Positions 1 through 13,000 of a stretch of DNA of 64,000 nt are shown piece by piece. The stretch comes from Protea cynaroides. Taxonomy: Eukaryota > Streptophyta > Magnoliopsida > Proteales > Proteaceae. The stretch covers positions 12,793,774-12,857,773 of the forward strand of contig CM053276.1 in assembly GCA_028583415.1 (NCBI GenBank), given 5' to 3'. Position numbers and translations under genes: made by a program. Every line of letters starts with the position of its first letter. The first letter of the stretch is position 1. The notes below the pieces were generated by a model, which was not told where the DNA came from, made no database searches, and saw only the letters and a program-made list of their open reading frames with translations.

Positions 1-1021
1 CTTTGCTAACAGTATAAAAAGGTGACTGAAATGTCTAAGGTCGTCCAATTAGTACAATTGTGATGGCTATAGCTGATCTAACCCTGGGCAACTTCTACTT
101 TATAAGCATAGTCTGCTTGTACATACCCCGGGTTGCTTGGATGCGTGAACCCTTTATCAACCTACAACTTGATGTGCCTCTGAGTTGGCTGCTTTTAGTT
201 TGCTCAGATCTTTCGCAAGCCTGAGCCTGAAGTTTTGTTTGTTCTTTTCCTATCATGGCTGTAGTGGATCTGCCACTGATGCACGTCTTACAGTTCATGA
301 ATACCCCCTTTTTCTTATGTGGAAGAAAAAATAAAATAAAATGAAAAGTTGTTATGACTTGAGTAGAAGAGTGTAGAACCATGGAGGGGTATTGAAATTT
401 AACAACATCCTAATTCCTAACCAAACCTTGGAACAAAGGTGTGTTTACTCTTGGTTTGAAGATGTTAGTAAAATAACTGTCCTTTAGTGTGTGTGTGTCA
501 CTTCATCTTTAATTTCTATATTCCGTACTGCACTTAGACTTTCAATATAATTTTAATGAGAAACTTGAAGGGAATTTTCACAACCTTAGTTGCCTCTTTT
601 GTTAAATAATGTTTCTGACGTGCTATTTTAACTTCAACAAGTAACACTGCGAGTATGATTGCAGCTCCAAGTGCCTCAGGAATCTTCATTACCTATTCAT
701 TCACCTGTCATCTTCAATTATACGGATGAAGTTGACTATAGTTTGAATTACAAGCATCCAATTTTGTTTCCATAATGTGCAACTACTGCATAGATTAGGT
801 TAGGTTGCCTAGACTTGATCTGTTGCAATGTTTGGACATGCATGTCCATGTTAGAAGGAAAGTTTGCAACATGGTCTTGCTGTCTCGAGATCATCGCCTA
901 TGCTTTCATGACTAATCTACAATCTGGAAGTTATCAAGCATACATTGATCCAATCATTCGAATTACAGAACAGAATCAACAGATAATGATCCATTCTTTT
1001 TCATCATCCTGTTGCTTATAG
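1..1021. other. No gene seen; probable intron of the PPR-like gene
   Basis: AT-rich sequence with short frames in both directions but no recognisable protein. It ends in an AG acceptor at 1020-1021 that opens the first visible exon. Earlier exons must lie left of the window or in here unrecognised. Confidence 0.5.
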
Positions 1022-4000
1022 GAAAGGTTAATATACTGCTGGCTTGTAGTTGATATGTATTATGATTTTGACATTGCGTCTACAAAGTGCAGAATTTGTT
1101 ACGAAACGGATAATTGGGAGTTGATCTCAAAGTATTCCAAAAAGTTCATAAAAGCTGGAGTGAAACTTCGTCGAACAACTTTTGACACCTGGATGGAGTT
1201 TGCTGCGAAAAGAGGTCTATACAAGTATTTACTTATTTTTTCTTGAAAGAAATTCATGAAATTGAGTTTTATGAAGTACACCGATTTTACACTTTGTCAT
1301 GCTGATGCAAGATATTGAATTCTGTAACATTGATTCTTTGGGTTCGATCTGTTGATTTTCTTATTTAAGTCGCATCATTCAATTCTCATCACGTATATTA
1401 CTTGATTTACATTATTAAGGTATTCAATGATTTGCTTATTTTCCAAGTCTTTCTTGGATTGGAACCAATAAGATGAGGATAGAATTATAGAATTAGATAT
1501 GAATTCGTTTATAGGAGTATCGGTTGAACAGATAGAATACGTAAGTGACATGGAAAAAATAATTGAGATAGTTTGGTCTATGCAATGCATTGTCAGACTG
1601 GTACCTATTTATTGCCTGAAAGGCATCTTGGGCTCTATTAACTTTTTAAATAAATTGACATATTTCCATGGAGTATTGTCCTCTTAGTATATTGGCCATA
1701 GGCCCATAACTTTCTTGAATCAACTCAAATTTTCAAGTTCTTTGTCTCATTGGGAAGGATGTAAAATAACTTATCAAATTACACTAAAAATTTTAGCCTA
1801 CAAGACATTAATTTAAAAGTGGTCCATAAATAAGCATATACTTAATTTAGACTTACATAGTTACATGTGAAACAATGGCAACTTAGAACTAAGCTTTGGC
1901 ATAAGCAGTAGCTTGCTTGTGGTTGGACCGACATGATCCAATTCAGTGACCCAGGCAAATCGAAACCAGCCCAAACCCAAATCAGGCTTTTGGTCTGGCA
2001 AGGAACGTAGGGGCTTAATTTAGTTGGGCTTATTTTAGAAGTTGGAATATTTTGTTATTGAGTTTCTTTCTTTATTTTATTGTCTTAGCCAGCAAGCAAT
2101 AGGTTGTAGGAGGTTATGGGTGGGATTTAATTTTCAGTTATAGAGTTCTGGTTTTATTAGGATTTTATTTGCTTAATGGGGTACACTACGTAGGATTTTC
2201 TTTCCTTGCTTATGTTTCCAAATTTATAATGTTGCTATTTTTATTTCAGTCCCCAGCTGCAATTTTTTTTTTGTTATATATAAGGAGTTAGTTCCAGTTA
2301 TAGAGTTCTGGTTTTGCTTACGCCCCAGCTATTTTTATCCTTTGTGAAATCCTTTTTACTAGGAGCAACTTTAACATTCTTAAGCCTTCTTCAGGAGGAT
2401 GTATCGCTTCTACAGATTTATTGTCTTTGGTAGTATAAGTGGTGACATAGTCTCAGTGGCATTTATCTGAGTTTGAGATCACCAAAACCAAGAAAAGAAT
2501 GGAATGCTAATCTTATGTTGTTCCATATATTGAGTCCACTGAGTTTAAAAACTTGGTGAGTTGACTCATCGTATTGATTTATTAAATTCTGGTGATTAGC
2601 TGAATTTGCTGCTGAATTAAACTCATGAATAAGGAATTTCTTTACAATCTGAAAAGGCCTATTTATATGTAACATCATGATTTTGGCATCCAATTATGAT
2701 TCGGTAACCGATTCTTGATCACTATGTGCACAAGAATATCTAGAATGATCTTCCGAATGAGGGATCTCTACGTTTTAAGCAGGATGCTGAACCTTAGTTG
2801 TCTGTGATCGTTTTAGACCGCTAAGATGTATACCGGGAATTCTAGGCTTTTGTTCCCTGTCTGTTGAAGGGACTGAAGGACAAGAGGCTCTAGAAGGAGA
2901 TACTGATTGGGAAGATGAAGCAGTGTGGGTATTTAATGAGGAGAATTGAATTTCCACATCACCAGAAGATAACTGCAAAATACGTTGAGGAGTGGTTTGT
3001 TCTAATGGCTGGGGTTTTGCCATTGAGGATAAAGTTCATTTTTGTGGAAGTGTAATTTCCTTCCGTGGAATTACCCTGTGAACCATAACATTTGACCTGG
3101 CTGAATTGGCCTGGAATATCATAGTTTGCCGTTTTGTATCAATGACCTTACCATTAGGGGCTAGAGTGGTCATGACTTTATAGTAAATCTGATATATGAT
3201 GGCTAAATTTTGGGATCCTGGTTTCATGTGAAACCCTTGAGTGGCGATATTAAGGGTTACACCATCGAGCAAATTAGGATCAGTGAGGGCTAGAGGAAAG
3301 TTAGGGTAACACTGGAAATAAACTGGTCCTTCACTAAGACTAATTTCTATTTGTCCAAATAATGAATCTTTGAAATGGTCATGTCGGCCATCCTGAACTA
3401 TGGCCAAGAGATATTATTTAAGCCTAACCTGGTAAGGGGTTTAAAAGCTATGCCCAGACCCTGCAGTAGCGGGAGATTGTCATATTGTAACATGGTGTTC
3501 ACGGTTTCAAAACACGGAAACGACCTCTCCTCATTGCAGGGGTTAGGCTGCGTATATTCTGACCCTCCCCAGACCCTGTGGTTCTGGGACTAAACCAATA
3601 TGTAAATAATTAGTCCTTTTGCTCATGTATTTGAGAAGCAGAAAGCAATTGGAATTGTTTTTGCTTAGTGATTATATAGTGAATTTTTTCACATGTATAT
3701 TTTAATGGCATAATCATTGGTAAATCGGATGGTACCCTTATGATATATGCCAGTCCAATTTTGTATATGTTTTTCAAGATTCTTAAATATTATTTCTTCA
3801 GAATTATGAACAGATCTTGAAGAAGATCCAGCATCGATAGAAAGTATTCTAGAGGTAGAGTCCGATCAAAACAGGTTAGCCATAGGGAACAGTAGATTGG
3901 TAGCTGTCAAGTACGAAAATGGTCCTCTTTGATTCCTTATGCCTTTCATTTATCAACGGCGACGACTTTGAGGTCAGTGTGACTTGGGTGATACTCAATC

Positions 4001-7000
4001 CCACCTAGGGCTTTGATACCATGCATACCAAGGTTTACCAATGAAGATTCTACGTATGGCTCTTCTTCTTTAAATTGTTAATTTTGCAATTTCCATTTGA
4101 TTCTAGTTTTGTCTTGTTTAAGACGAGCTATTTCAATTTGCTTTTCTTTTGTATTATTGAATACGAAAGGTACTAAATCTTTATGGCAAATATGTATTTG
4201 AGCACACAATATTTTTAATTCTTCAATTGACGATCAAGTGCTAATCAAAGCATCGATCTCAGCTATTTCCTCTTTAAACTGAGTAATACAGTACATAATA
4301 CTAGAAGCATATGTAATGATATGATGAACAGTAAATGAATAGTGCCGATCAGTGTGAACAGTAATCAAGGCGGAAGGTATATTGACAGAACTTTACTTAC
4401 ATATGGAGAGTACAATCAGAGTTTGAAGAGATATAGCAGCAGGATGAGGGAAGTAATTCTACAAGCTCGAATAGACCCTTGTACTTTGAAAACACTTCTT
4501 CTATTACAAGAGTAATATTACTTATATATAGAAAGCAAAACACTCAAACAAAACAATACAAAGCTCTAGTTTTTCTCCCGATACTCTGAGCAAAAAAAAT
4601 GGCTTCTTATATACTATATAGGCAAGGTATCCAGATTTGAAGGGGCCTGAAATCCAGAAATGTAATGAAGAGAAGTCCCTTGGTAGATGTACCTATCTGG
4701 AGATGTCACACCAACCGGATAGGTCAGATTTATAGTCACCGAAAGAGAGAGAAGAGTTTTAGTGGTGCACCAAAAGTCAAGACATGTGTCCTGGATGATA
4801 TGGAGTCGAATGGTTTAAAAGAAAAAGCCAGAAATTACGCAGGATGGGATAGAGCTGCTTTTAACTGGAACAGAGAAATTGAGGTGCTAACTTTAAGCAT
4901 GTGAAGTATTTGGTGGGATAAGTGTTATCCTGAAAGTGTCGGCCAATCTCTTTTTGCTCATGTTGCATGTGACAACAATTGTCACCGTCAATATCAACTG
5001 TGGCATCGATTGTGACTGACATATTATCGGGGTCAGGTTCATCAGCACCATTAGCATCATTGGTCAAAATATCAATAATTCTTCGTCGAATGAGAGAAGT
5101 TGTCATTGATGGATTTTTCTTCTTGAATGACGCCAGTAGAGCTGAAAATTCATCATAATTCGGAGGCTGAGAACTTCAAGCAGAGGAACATGAATCGGAA
5201 GAAATGCCTCTTTTTAGGCTTATAGAGGATGGCAATAATTGTGAGACACTGAGATGTTAAATTTATCCCAACATTTGACAGATTTTTGTCTCTATAGAAT
5301 GGGCACATAATCCCAAGTGTTATCATCAACTGGGACTGTATAAGTCCATCATAATATCCAAGGGATCTTTTACAAGATCATGAACTGAATATTTAGATAT
5401 TGGGGATCTAAATTATTATTGAATTTTCGGAATTTAATGACTGATTCTTTAATTGGTACGGGAATATATTGATTAGGACCCCGTAAAAAAAACCAATATT
5501 TGAACCAATTTGACAACTCTTTTAAGCTGCCCTGAAAATGGAATTGAATAAACCAACTATGAGTTTCGTTACTGTTCTAATTTGAGAATACTTGTTCCCA
5601 TGTTTTAATATAGTCATAATAAGTATAATAGCGGACTTTTAGTCCTCTTGAGTCAGATTATTGTCATGGTGCTAGAGGATTGAAGTCCCAATCTCTATAA
5701 GAGAGTATGCCAAGTATTTGAAATTTTGAGAATGCTTTCACTGTATTAGATGAATCTCGGAACTGTGATGAATATTTGAACTGGAATTTATGAGAATTCG
5801 TTCATAATTGTCGCGAGTTTTATCACCGGAATTCGGGTGTAGATGGTCAAGTAAATATATATCAGCAATTTCAGGTTGATTTTTCGAAGATGAATAGAGT
5901 CGATTGGGAGGACAAGAAGAGAAGAGGTGTCTAAAAAAGGTGATTTGAAGGAAATTGGGTGAGATGGAGAAGGAGATTGGGATGAAATGGGAGATGGTGA
6001 TGTTTGAATGACTTTGGTTGGTGAGGAGAAAGACAATTGCATCCCTGAATATTAAGGAACAGTCTATTTTTTGCTTACCTTTGTGATTCTTGTAAAAATT
6101 CACGTGTGAGAAAATCGGAGGGAGAGAATTCTGTTCACCTTTGATATATTCAATATCAAAATAAAAAATAGATAATAAAGCTTGCCATTTAGCAAATATC
6201 TGTTTAAATGCTAGGTTTTTGACATCCTTTTCAAGTATGTCTTTAGCAGCTTTACAAGCTACATGGACACGAAATTTCTGATTAAGTAAATCACTTTCAA
6301 ATTTAGTGATAAAATGAATTATAGACAGGCTTTCCTTTTTTATGGTGGAATATTTTTACTGGGTTAGGGACCATGTTCCTGAGGTGAACCTGACTAATTG
6401 TTCTGGAGTAGGTTGTAAAAAAAATTGTTGTTTAAGAATTCCCCTAAAACTAAAACCAAAGGTGTCGGTTTCAATGATTTAAAAGCATCAGGGGAGCTAA
6501 ATGAAGCCAGGGGAATTCCTTGGCTTTGAGTTTGAGCTGCTGCATGGCTTGGGTATGAACCGAAGTCCAAGGAGCAGGCTGGTTTTTAAGCCGTTGAAAA
6601 AGGGATTTGGGATCCTTAGCCAAATCTTTGTAAAATTCTGTGATGTAATTGAAACAATGTAGAAGATGGACCAAAATTGAGAGAAGGGACTGTGAGAGAG
6701 AGAGAGAGAGCAACCGTGAGAGGGGAGAGAAGAATTGTGTTTATTATCTGCCTCTCACCTCTTTGTTTATAATAATATTGACTCACAATAGGGGGTAGGT
6801 CGACTTGGACAGAATCTTAGTCCATTGTCCAAGTCGACATTACAAGAGGTGGAACTAAATAAGGAAACTTACCAAAATAAACAGCGCTAAGCTAGCTGAC
6901 ACCTAGCCAAGACTAGGCGACACCTAAACTACATAATTGAAACCGTAAAACTTAACACTCCCCCTCAAGCTGGATGAGGTAGGACAGCTATTCCAGAGGC

Positions 7001-10000
7001 TATACCCAGACCAAAATACCAAGAATGACTTTGCTATTCCAGAAGCAAGTAATGAAAAGTAAACAAAATAAACACATAAATGCTCAAAATAACTTAGTAT
7101 TCCCCTTAAGTTTTCTGTGCATTGGATTCCATGTTGATTCCATGTTGATTCCATGTCTTGCGGAGAAACATGTTGGTCCCATATTCGTGATCTGCATCAA
7201 TGATGCAGCATTCTGGTGTTGGGTAGAGTAGATTTACTTTTACCCTAAATTGTAATTATGTTTTCATTGCAAATATTATTGATCTATTCGGTAGTTCTGG
7301 AGAGTATAGTACAGGAGGTACACATTGAAAGAATTTTGAGTGGTTTAGTCTTAAAATTTTTGATACTTCTGGATTGCAATACATGATTATGTCTGCTTTA
7401 AAAAGTTATGCTTTTTAGATATATTTATGGGCTTTGATAAATAAAGGTTTCAAGTGATTGGCCGATCCGTGAGATGGCCGTTCGAACACAACTTTATTCA
7501 TTTCTATATATGCAAAATATCCTGTAAAGCATTTCTCAATGCTTGTAAGGATAGGTGGTGGTGAAGGGGCCTCTCTAACTGGGGAGCCTAGACAGGGAAC
7601 AACAATACCGGGAAAAAGGCTAGCCCAAGGGCTGCCATTATTTATGGAAAAACCGATTCAAGATATATTTAGACTAAAATATTATATTTAAGTCTTTCTT
7701 TTTGTTTTCTCTTCAAATCCTTGAATGTCGCAATGGTTTATGCTGATTGCAATAATGTATAGCTAGTGGGTTTTTCGTCATATATTTGTTGAAATTTCTC
7801 TTTTGCAGGTGATGCCGATTCTTTATGGAAAATTGAAAAGCTTAGATCAGATTCGATGGAGCAGCACACGCTTAAGAGTGGATTTTCTTGTGCTAAGGCA
7901 AATTCTCTCTCTCTCACTCTCTCTCCCTCTCCAGATAATGATAGGGATGTGGATGTAGACACTGCATTGTGAAATAGGAACATAGTTCTTTGTTTCTTAA
8001 TTTTCAAGATACCAATATACCATATATGGCGGATGATGGCAAAGAGGGTTTTTCAACACATTCAAATCAATTACCCTTCTTTGCTGCAGGATCTTATCCC
8101 AGTCCAATCCAAATTTAACCTTTAACAACAAACAAGAATGATTGAATTTGACATAATTACTCCATTTTAAATCTATCAAATAGAATGCTTTGAAACTTGA
8201 AAACAATGATCCTTATGATATGAGAAACAATACTCCAGAAGATGAATTTGATCCAACGGGTGAGATCGAAACCAATCTTGCCCGTAGGTCTCAAAGAGGT
8301 ATTTTAATAGAACCAGAATTGTATAACATTAGAAAAAATTATTTATCTTAGAATCCAGCCGTTGAAAGGTCTTCAAACTTGGAGGGAAAGTACTCTAGGT
8401 TGTGCTTGATGACATACCCAAATTTAAAGGTGATCCAACAATGGATGAAGAAGTTATAAATTTTCGAAAAGCTACTATCATCTGAAAACGGGAATGAACA
8501 GAGTAGGAGTTTCAGTTGAGTCTCATAACTATAGGACACTCAACCATAATTTTTAATAGAACTCTGGCCAACTCTGCTGCCAGCATCTTCTTCCTCTTTA
8601 TTTATAATGCTAAAAGGAAATACAAAAGATAGAAATAATGTCCAAAAATAAAAAAGAGAAACTTTCCTTTATATCTATTAGGAAAGTTCCTAAACAAAAA
8701 AAAAACTTCTAAAACTAAAAATAGGAAAGTTTCCAAACAAAAGGAAACATCTAAAAACTGACTCATAAAGTAAATCAACTTAGGAAATAAAATCTAAACT
8801 AATTTTAGGAAAGAAATAACAAAAGAGTGAAACAAAATATTTTAAAAAAAATTCTGTTGGTACTGTTCACATGAACAGTGTTGGTTGGACTGGTCCATTG
8901 ATGACTTGGATTTGGGTCTCTTGGGCTGGTTCTTGGACTGCATCAGCGGGGTTCTAAATTGCCCAAGGTTAGGAATCAAGAAATTTTTTATAAATGAGAA
9001 GCGCAGTGAAGGGTTTGAAACCAGGTTCAAAAGAAAAATAATTTCAAAGTCAGATGTTCAGATGAAGCCAGAAATCTGATCGAGTGCTCTATTCAGAGTA
9101 TTAAACAGTCCTGCAAAACCTGATAGAAATTCAACAGCTGGATTGGGAGATATGAAGATTTCCTACTTGAAATTGGAAACCTGAAACCCAGATACTAACA
9201 GAATCGATGGGCAGGTTTTAGATAATCTAGAACAGTAACAACCAGAAGTTTTATTTATTGGTCAAACAGCAACATGGAACCATATACAGTAGCTGAAATC
9301 ATATTTTAAAAATCAAGTCCAGAAACCCAAATTTTGAGATGTTGACTTGAGAGAGGACTTTTTGAAACCAACTTCAAATTTTAGGGTTTAAAAGTTAAAA
9401 CAGAAACATAAACTAGATAAGTTGATAATGAACTGAGATATATCACAGCAGAAAACTCAAATAACAGAACAATGAGAATAGAAGATAAGAAGGACCAATA
9501 GAATTTAAGAATGGAAGAAAATAAAATGCGGAGACAAGGTGACACAAGGAGTTGGAGGCTGCCTGAGCATTTAGGCTACAAAATAGGCTACAAAATGATC
9601 GACACCAAGGCGTTGTAAGGGTAAATCTTCCATAAGAGGATTTATGCAAAAAAGAGGGTGTTAGGGTATCAAATTTTTTTTTAATACATCATCATTCCAT
9701 GCGTGAAGGTGTATATAAGTACTTTATACAGTTCAATAAGGAGCTACAAATGACATTTTATTTAAAAAAAAAGGGACTTGAAACAATAAAGTGACCAACC
9801 GCTCAGGGGGTGAAAACCTGCCTAAACGCCTAGGCATCACCTTGACAACATTGGTCTAACATGTATAAAGCCCAACCCAGGCTTATTTCCACTAAAATCA
9901 GCCACTTCTGTATTTTATCTGCATCAATATACCATACCAGTGTTCCATCTAATGTGTTGAAAGTTGAAACCATTAGTTATTAGGTAATTATGCTTAGCAC

Positions 10001-13000
10001 AATCCTAGATCTAAAACCATAGTTTTCTCAATATCTCTTCTCTGCTGGTAATTTACGGGCATTAATGCATTATTTCATCTGTCTTTTCTCTTATTTGGGC
10101 CTACTAGTTGTAGATTTAGTTTACCCTTACCTGTCCTGCATCGATTTGGTATTTGTATAGTTATCTCTGGACTTGATCTACCTTGCTGGTGGATAGAATC
10201 TAAAACCTGTGCTTATGCTCATCACTTTGAATTACTATAATTATCATATTACATGGTCATCCCTATAAAGCCCGAATAAAGGAGGGTTGGTGCCTCAAGT
10301 CGACAACCGGCACAAAATTTTTTTTAGCCATAACGTTTTAAATGGATTCACAAACTATATATAATGAAAGTAATGCTAGGGCATTCTCCATAAACGACAT
10401 GTTACACTTGGACTCGGGTGTAGCGAAAAGTGGGTAGGTTGTTTATCGGTCTTGGATGCGGTGACAAATAGGCAAGGGTTCTGGCACCGTGGACGAGTGC
10501 TGGTAAAGAAGCTAGTTCATAAACGTAGGATTAGATTAGCATATTGGAATATAGGATTTTTAATGGGTAAGAGTCTAGAACTGATAGATGTCATGATGAG
10601 AAGAAGGATTAATATAGCTTATATTTAAGAGACTAGATGGAAGGATAAAAAGCTAAGGAGTTGGTTGACTTTAAACTTTGTTATACTGGGGATAAAAGTA
10701 ATAAAAGTGGAGTGGGCATAGTAATGGATAAAGATTTAAAAAAGAATGTGGTGGATGTTAAAAGATTTGGTGATATGATTATATCCATCAGGCTTATGTC
10801 GGAGGAAGAGGTTGTCCATATAATTAGTGCCTATGCACCCCAAGTATGAGAAGATGAAAGTAGTAAGCTACAATTTTGGAAACACATGGATGTATTAGTA
10901 TAAGGTTTTAGACAAGGAGAAAATATTATAATAGGGGGTGTTTTGAATTGATATGTGGGGGGGACATCGTATAGGCTATGGAGGTGTTTATGAAGGATAT
11001 TGTTTTCGAGTGAGGAATGAGGAGGATACTTCAATTTTAGATTTTGTTGTGGCCATTGTAAACACATACTTTGAAAAGAGAGGAGCATTTAGTTACGTTC
11101 AAAAGTGGGCATCATATTAGTCAAATAAATTTCTTTCTAAATAGAAGATCTAATATGTTGTTATGTAAGGATTGTAAGGTTATATTGGATGGAGCCTAAC
11201 CACCTAGCATGATTACTGGTCATGGATATGTGTATCATTACACCGAATCGTAAGAAATGTAACCTTATTTGCCCCAGGATAAATGGTGAAGTTTCAAAGG
11301 AGAATTCGTTAAAAACTTTTATACTTAAATTTATATTTAGTTTTCTAGAAAACTTTTATTGATAATGTGGTCATGCATGGAAAGTGAGACTCTGATGGAG
11401 ACATTAATACGATGTGGAACGAGATGACTGCTTGTATTAAGAAGGTTTCTATAGATGTCCTAGGAGTATCGAAAAGAAAAACGACAGTACATAGGGAGTT
11501 TTGGTGGTGGGATGATGATGTTCAAACAGTCGTTAAGGCTAAAAAAGATAATTTTAAAACTGGCAAAGGACTTAAGTTAAGGATTTGAAAAGGTATAAAC
11601 TTGCTAGAAATGAATCTAAGAAGGATGTGGGAAAATGAAGGGAAAAGAAATATGAAGATCTTTATAATAATCTGAGCACAAATGAAGGGGAAAAAACTGC
11701 CTATAAGATAGCAAAATGAGAGAAAAGAAGAGTAAAGATTTCGATCATGTTAAATGTATTAAAAGTGAAGATGATAAAGTTCCATTAAGGGATTAAGACA
11801 TTAAGGGGAGATGGAAAGAGTATTTTTGTAGCCTACTTAATGAAGACACCTTGAGTAATAGTGTTCTGGAAGGCTGCATTACCCATCAAAAGACTACACA
11901 TTATAGATATATGTGAAAAATTAGGATGTCAGAAGTAAAAGAAGCTTTAAAGAGGATGAATGTAGGCAAAGTATTAGGCCGAGATGAAATTCCAATAGAG
12001 GTATGGAAGAGCTTAGGAATCTATGGAATTATCTTTGCTTACCAAGATGTTCAATAAGATTATGAGCACTAGGAAAATGCTAGATGAATGGAAGAGAAGC
12101 ATTGTTTCGCCTTTTTAAAATAAAGGTGATATTCAGAGCTGCAGTAGCTACAGAGGCATAAAATTAATTAGTTCATACGATGAAATTATAGGAGAGAGTT
12201 ATTGAAATTCTCCTGAGACAAGAAACTACTATTAGGGTGATGCAGTCCAAGTCTACTCCAGAAGAGGCCGAAAGAAGAAAGAATCTCCCAAAATTGGGCC
12301 AGGCCCAATTGGCTGACCAATCACCCCCACTGTTCACGTGAACAATGTTCACGGTACTATTCACGTGAACAGTACCAGCAGCAGATTTTTCACTCTTTTT
12401 TTTTTATTTCTTTCCTAAAATATAGTGTTAGTTATTTAGAATTTTAATTGTTTGGAAACTAAGAACTTTTTTAAATTTAGTTTCCTAAAAGTGCTTAGAA
12501 ACTTTCCTATTCTCTAAAAAGGAAGTTTCTGTTTTAGTTAGGATTTCCTATTATTTTGTAATCTTACAAATTATATAAGTAAGAAGTAAAAGAAGGCTGG
12601 GGCAGATTTAGACCAGAAAAAAGAAGAGAGTTTAGCTCCTGATTTTCTGGTTGACTCTCATAGGTTGTGAGACTCAACCGAAATATTCTGTTTTATGGTT
12701 TTCTTGTCCTTCTGTTAATTCCTTCAAGTTCTTATTATTGCATACTGAATTGTGATACCATTAAGTGCTGATTTGATCAACGAAAGCTCGTGGGATTAAA
12801 GATTAAAATCATATCGACCAGCTCTAACGAAACCAGTCCCGTTTTCAGATGATAGGTAGTTTTCAAAAAATCACATCTCTCTCATCTGTGATCGGATCAT
12901 CTCCAACTTTGGATATGTCTTCAAGTACATCCTAAAGATCATTTCCTTCAAGTTTGAAGAACAACCAACGGTCAGATTCTCAGATAAGCCGAATTTTCTT

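Larger units (their letters stand above)
2770..6657 (-). mobile_element. Endogenous caulimovirid (pararetrovirus) remnant, broken
   Basis: Minus-strand order is: end of reverse transcriptase and RNase H (6657-6105), a further structural-type frame (6042-4861), a non-coding stretch with a TATA box and a methionine-tRNA primer site (about 4860-3600), then a movement-protein fragment (3407-3036) running into a linker (3023-2775). RT followed by the intergenic region and then the movement protein is what a circular pararetroviral genome gives when opened inside RT. Frameshifts and stops break every frame, so it is a fossil. It sits in an intron of the PPR-like gene. It is bounded by a copia LTR at 6658 and interrupted near 3430-3593 by a SINE-like insert. 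Genus is unclear: petuvirus- or florendovirus-like. Confidence 0.75.

Noticed and set aside
3375..3593. Plus-strand 72-codon frame
   Set aside because: It runs across the SINE-like insert and the opposite strand of the viral movement-protein fragment.
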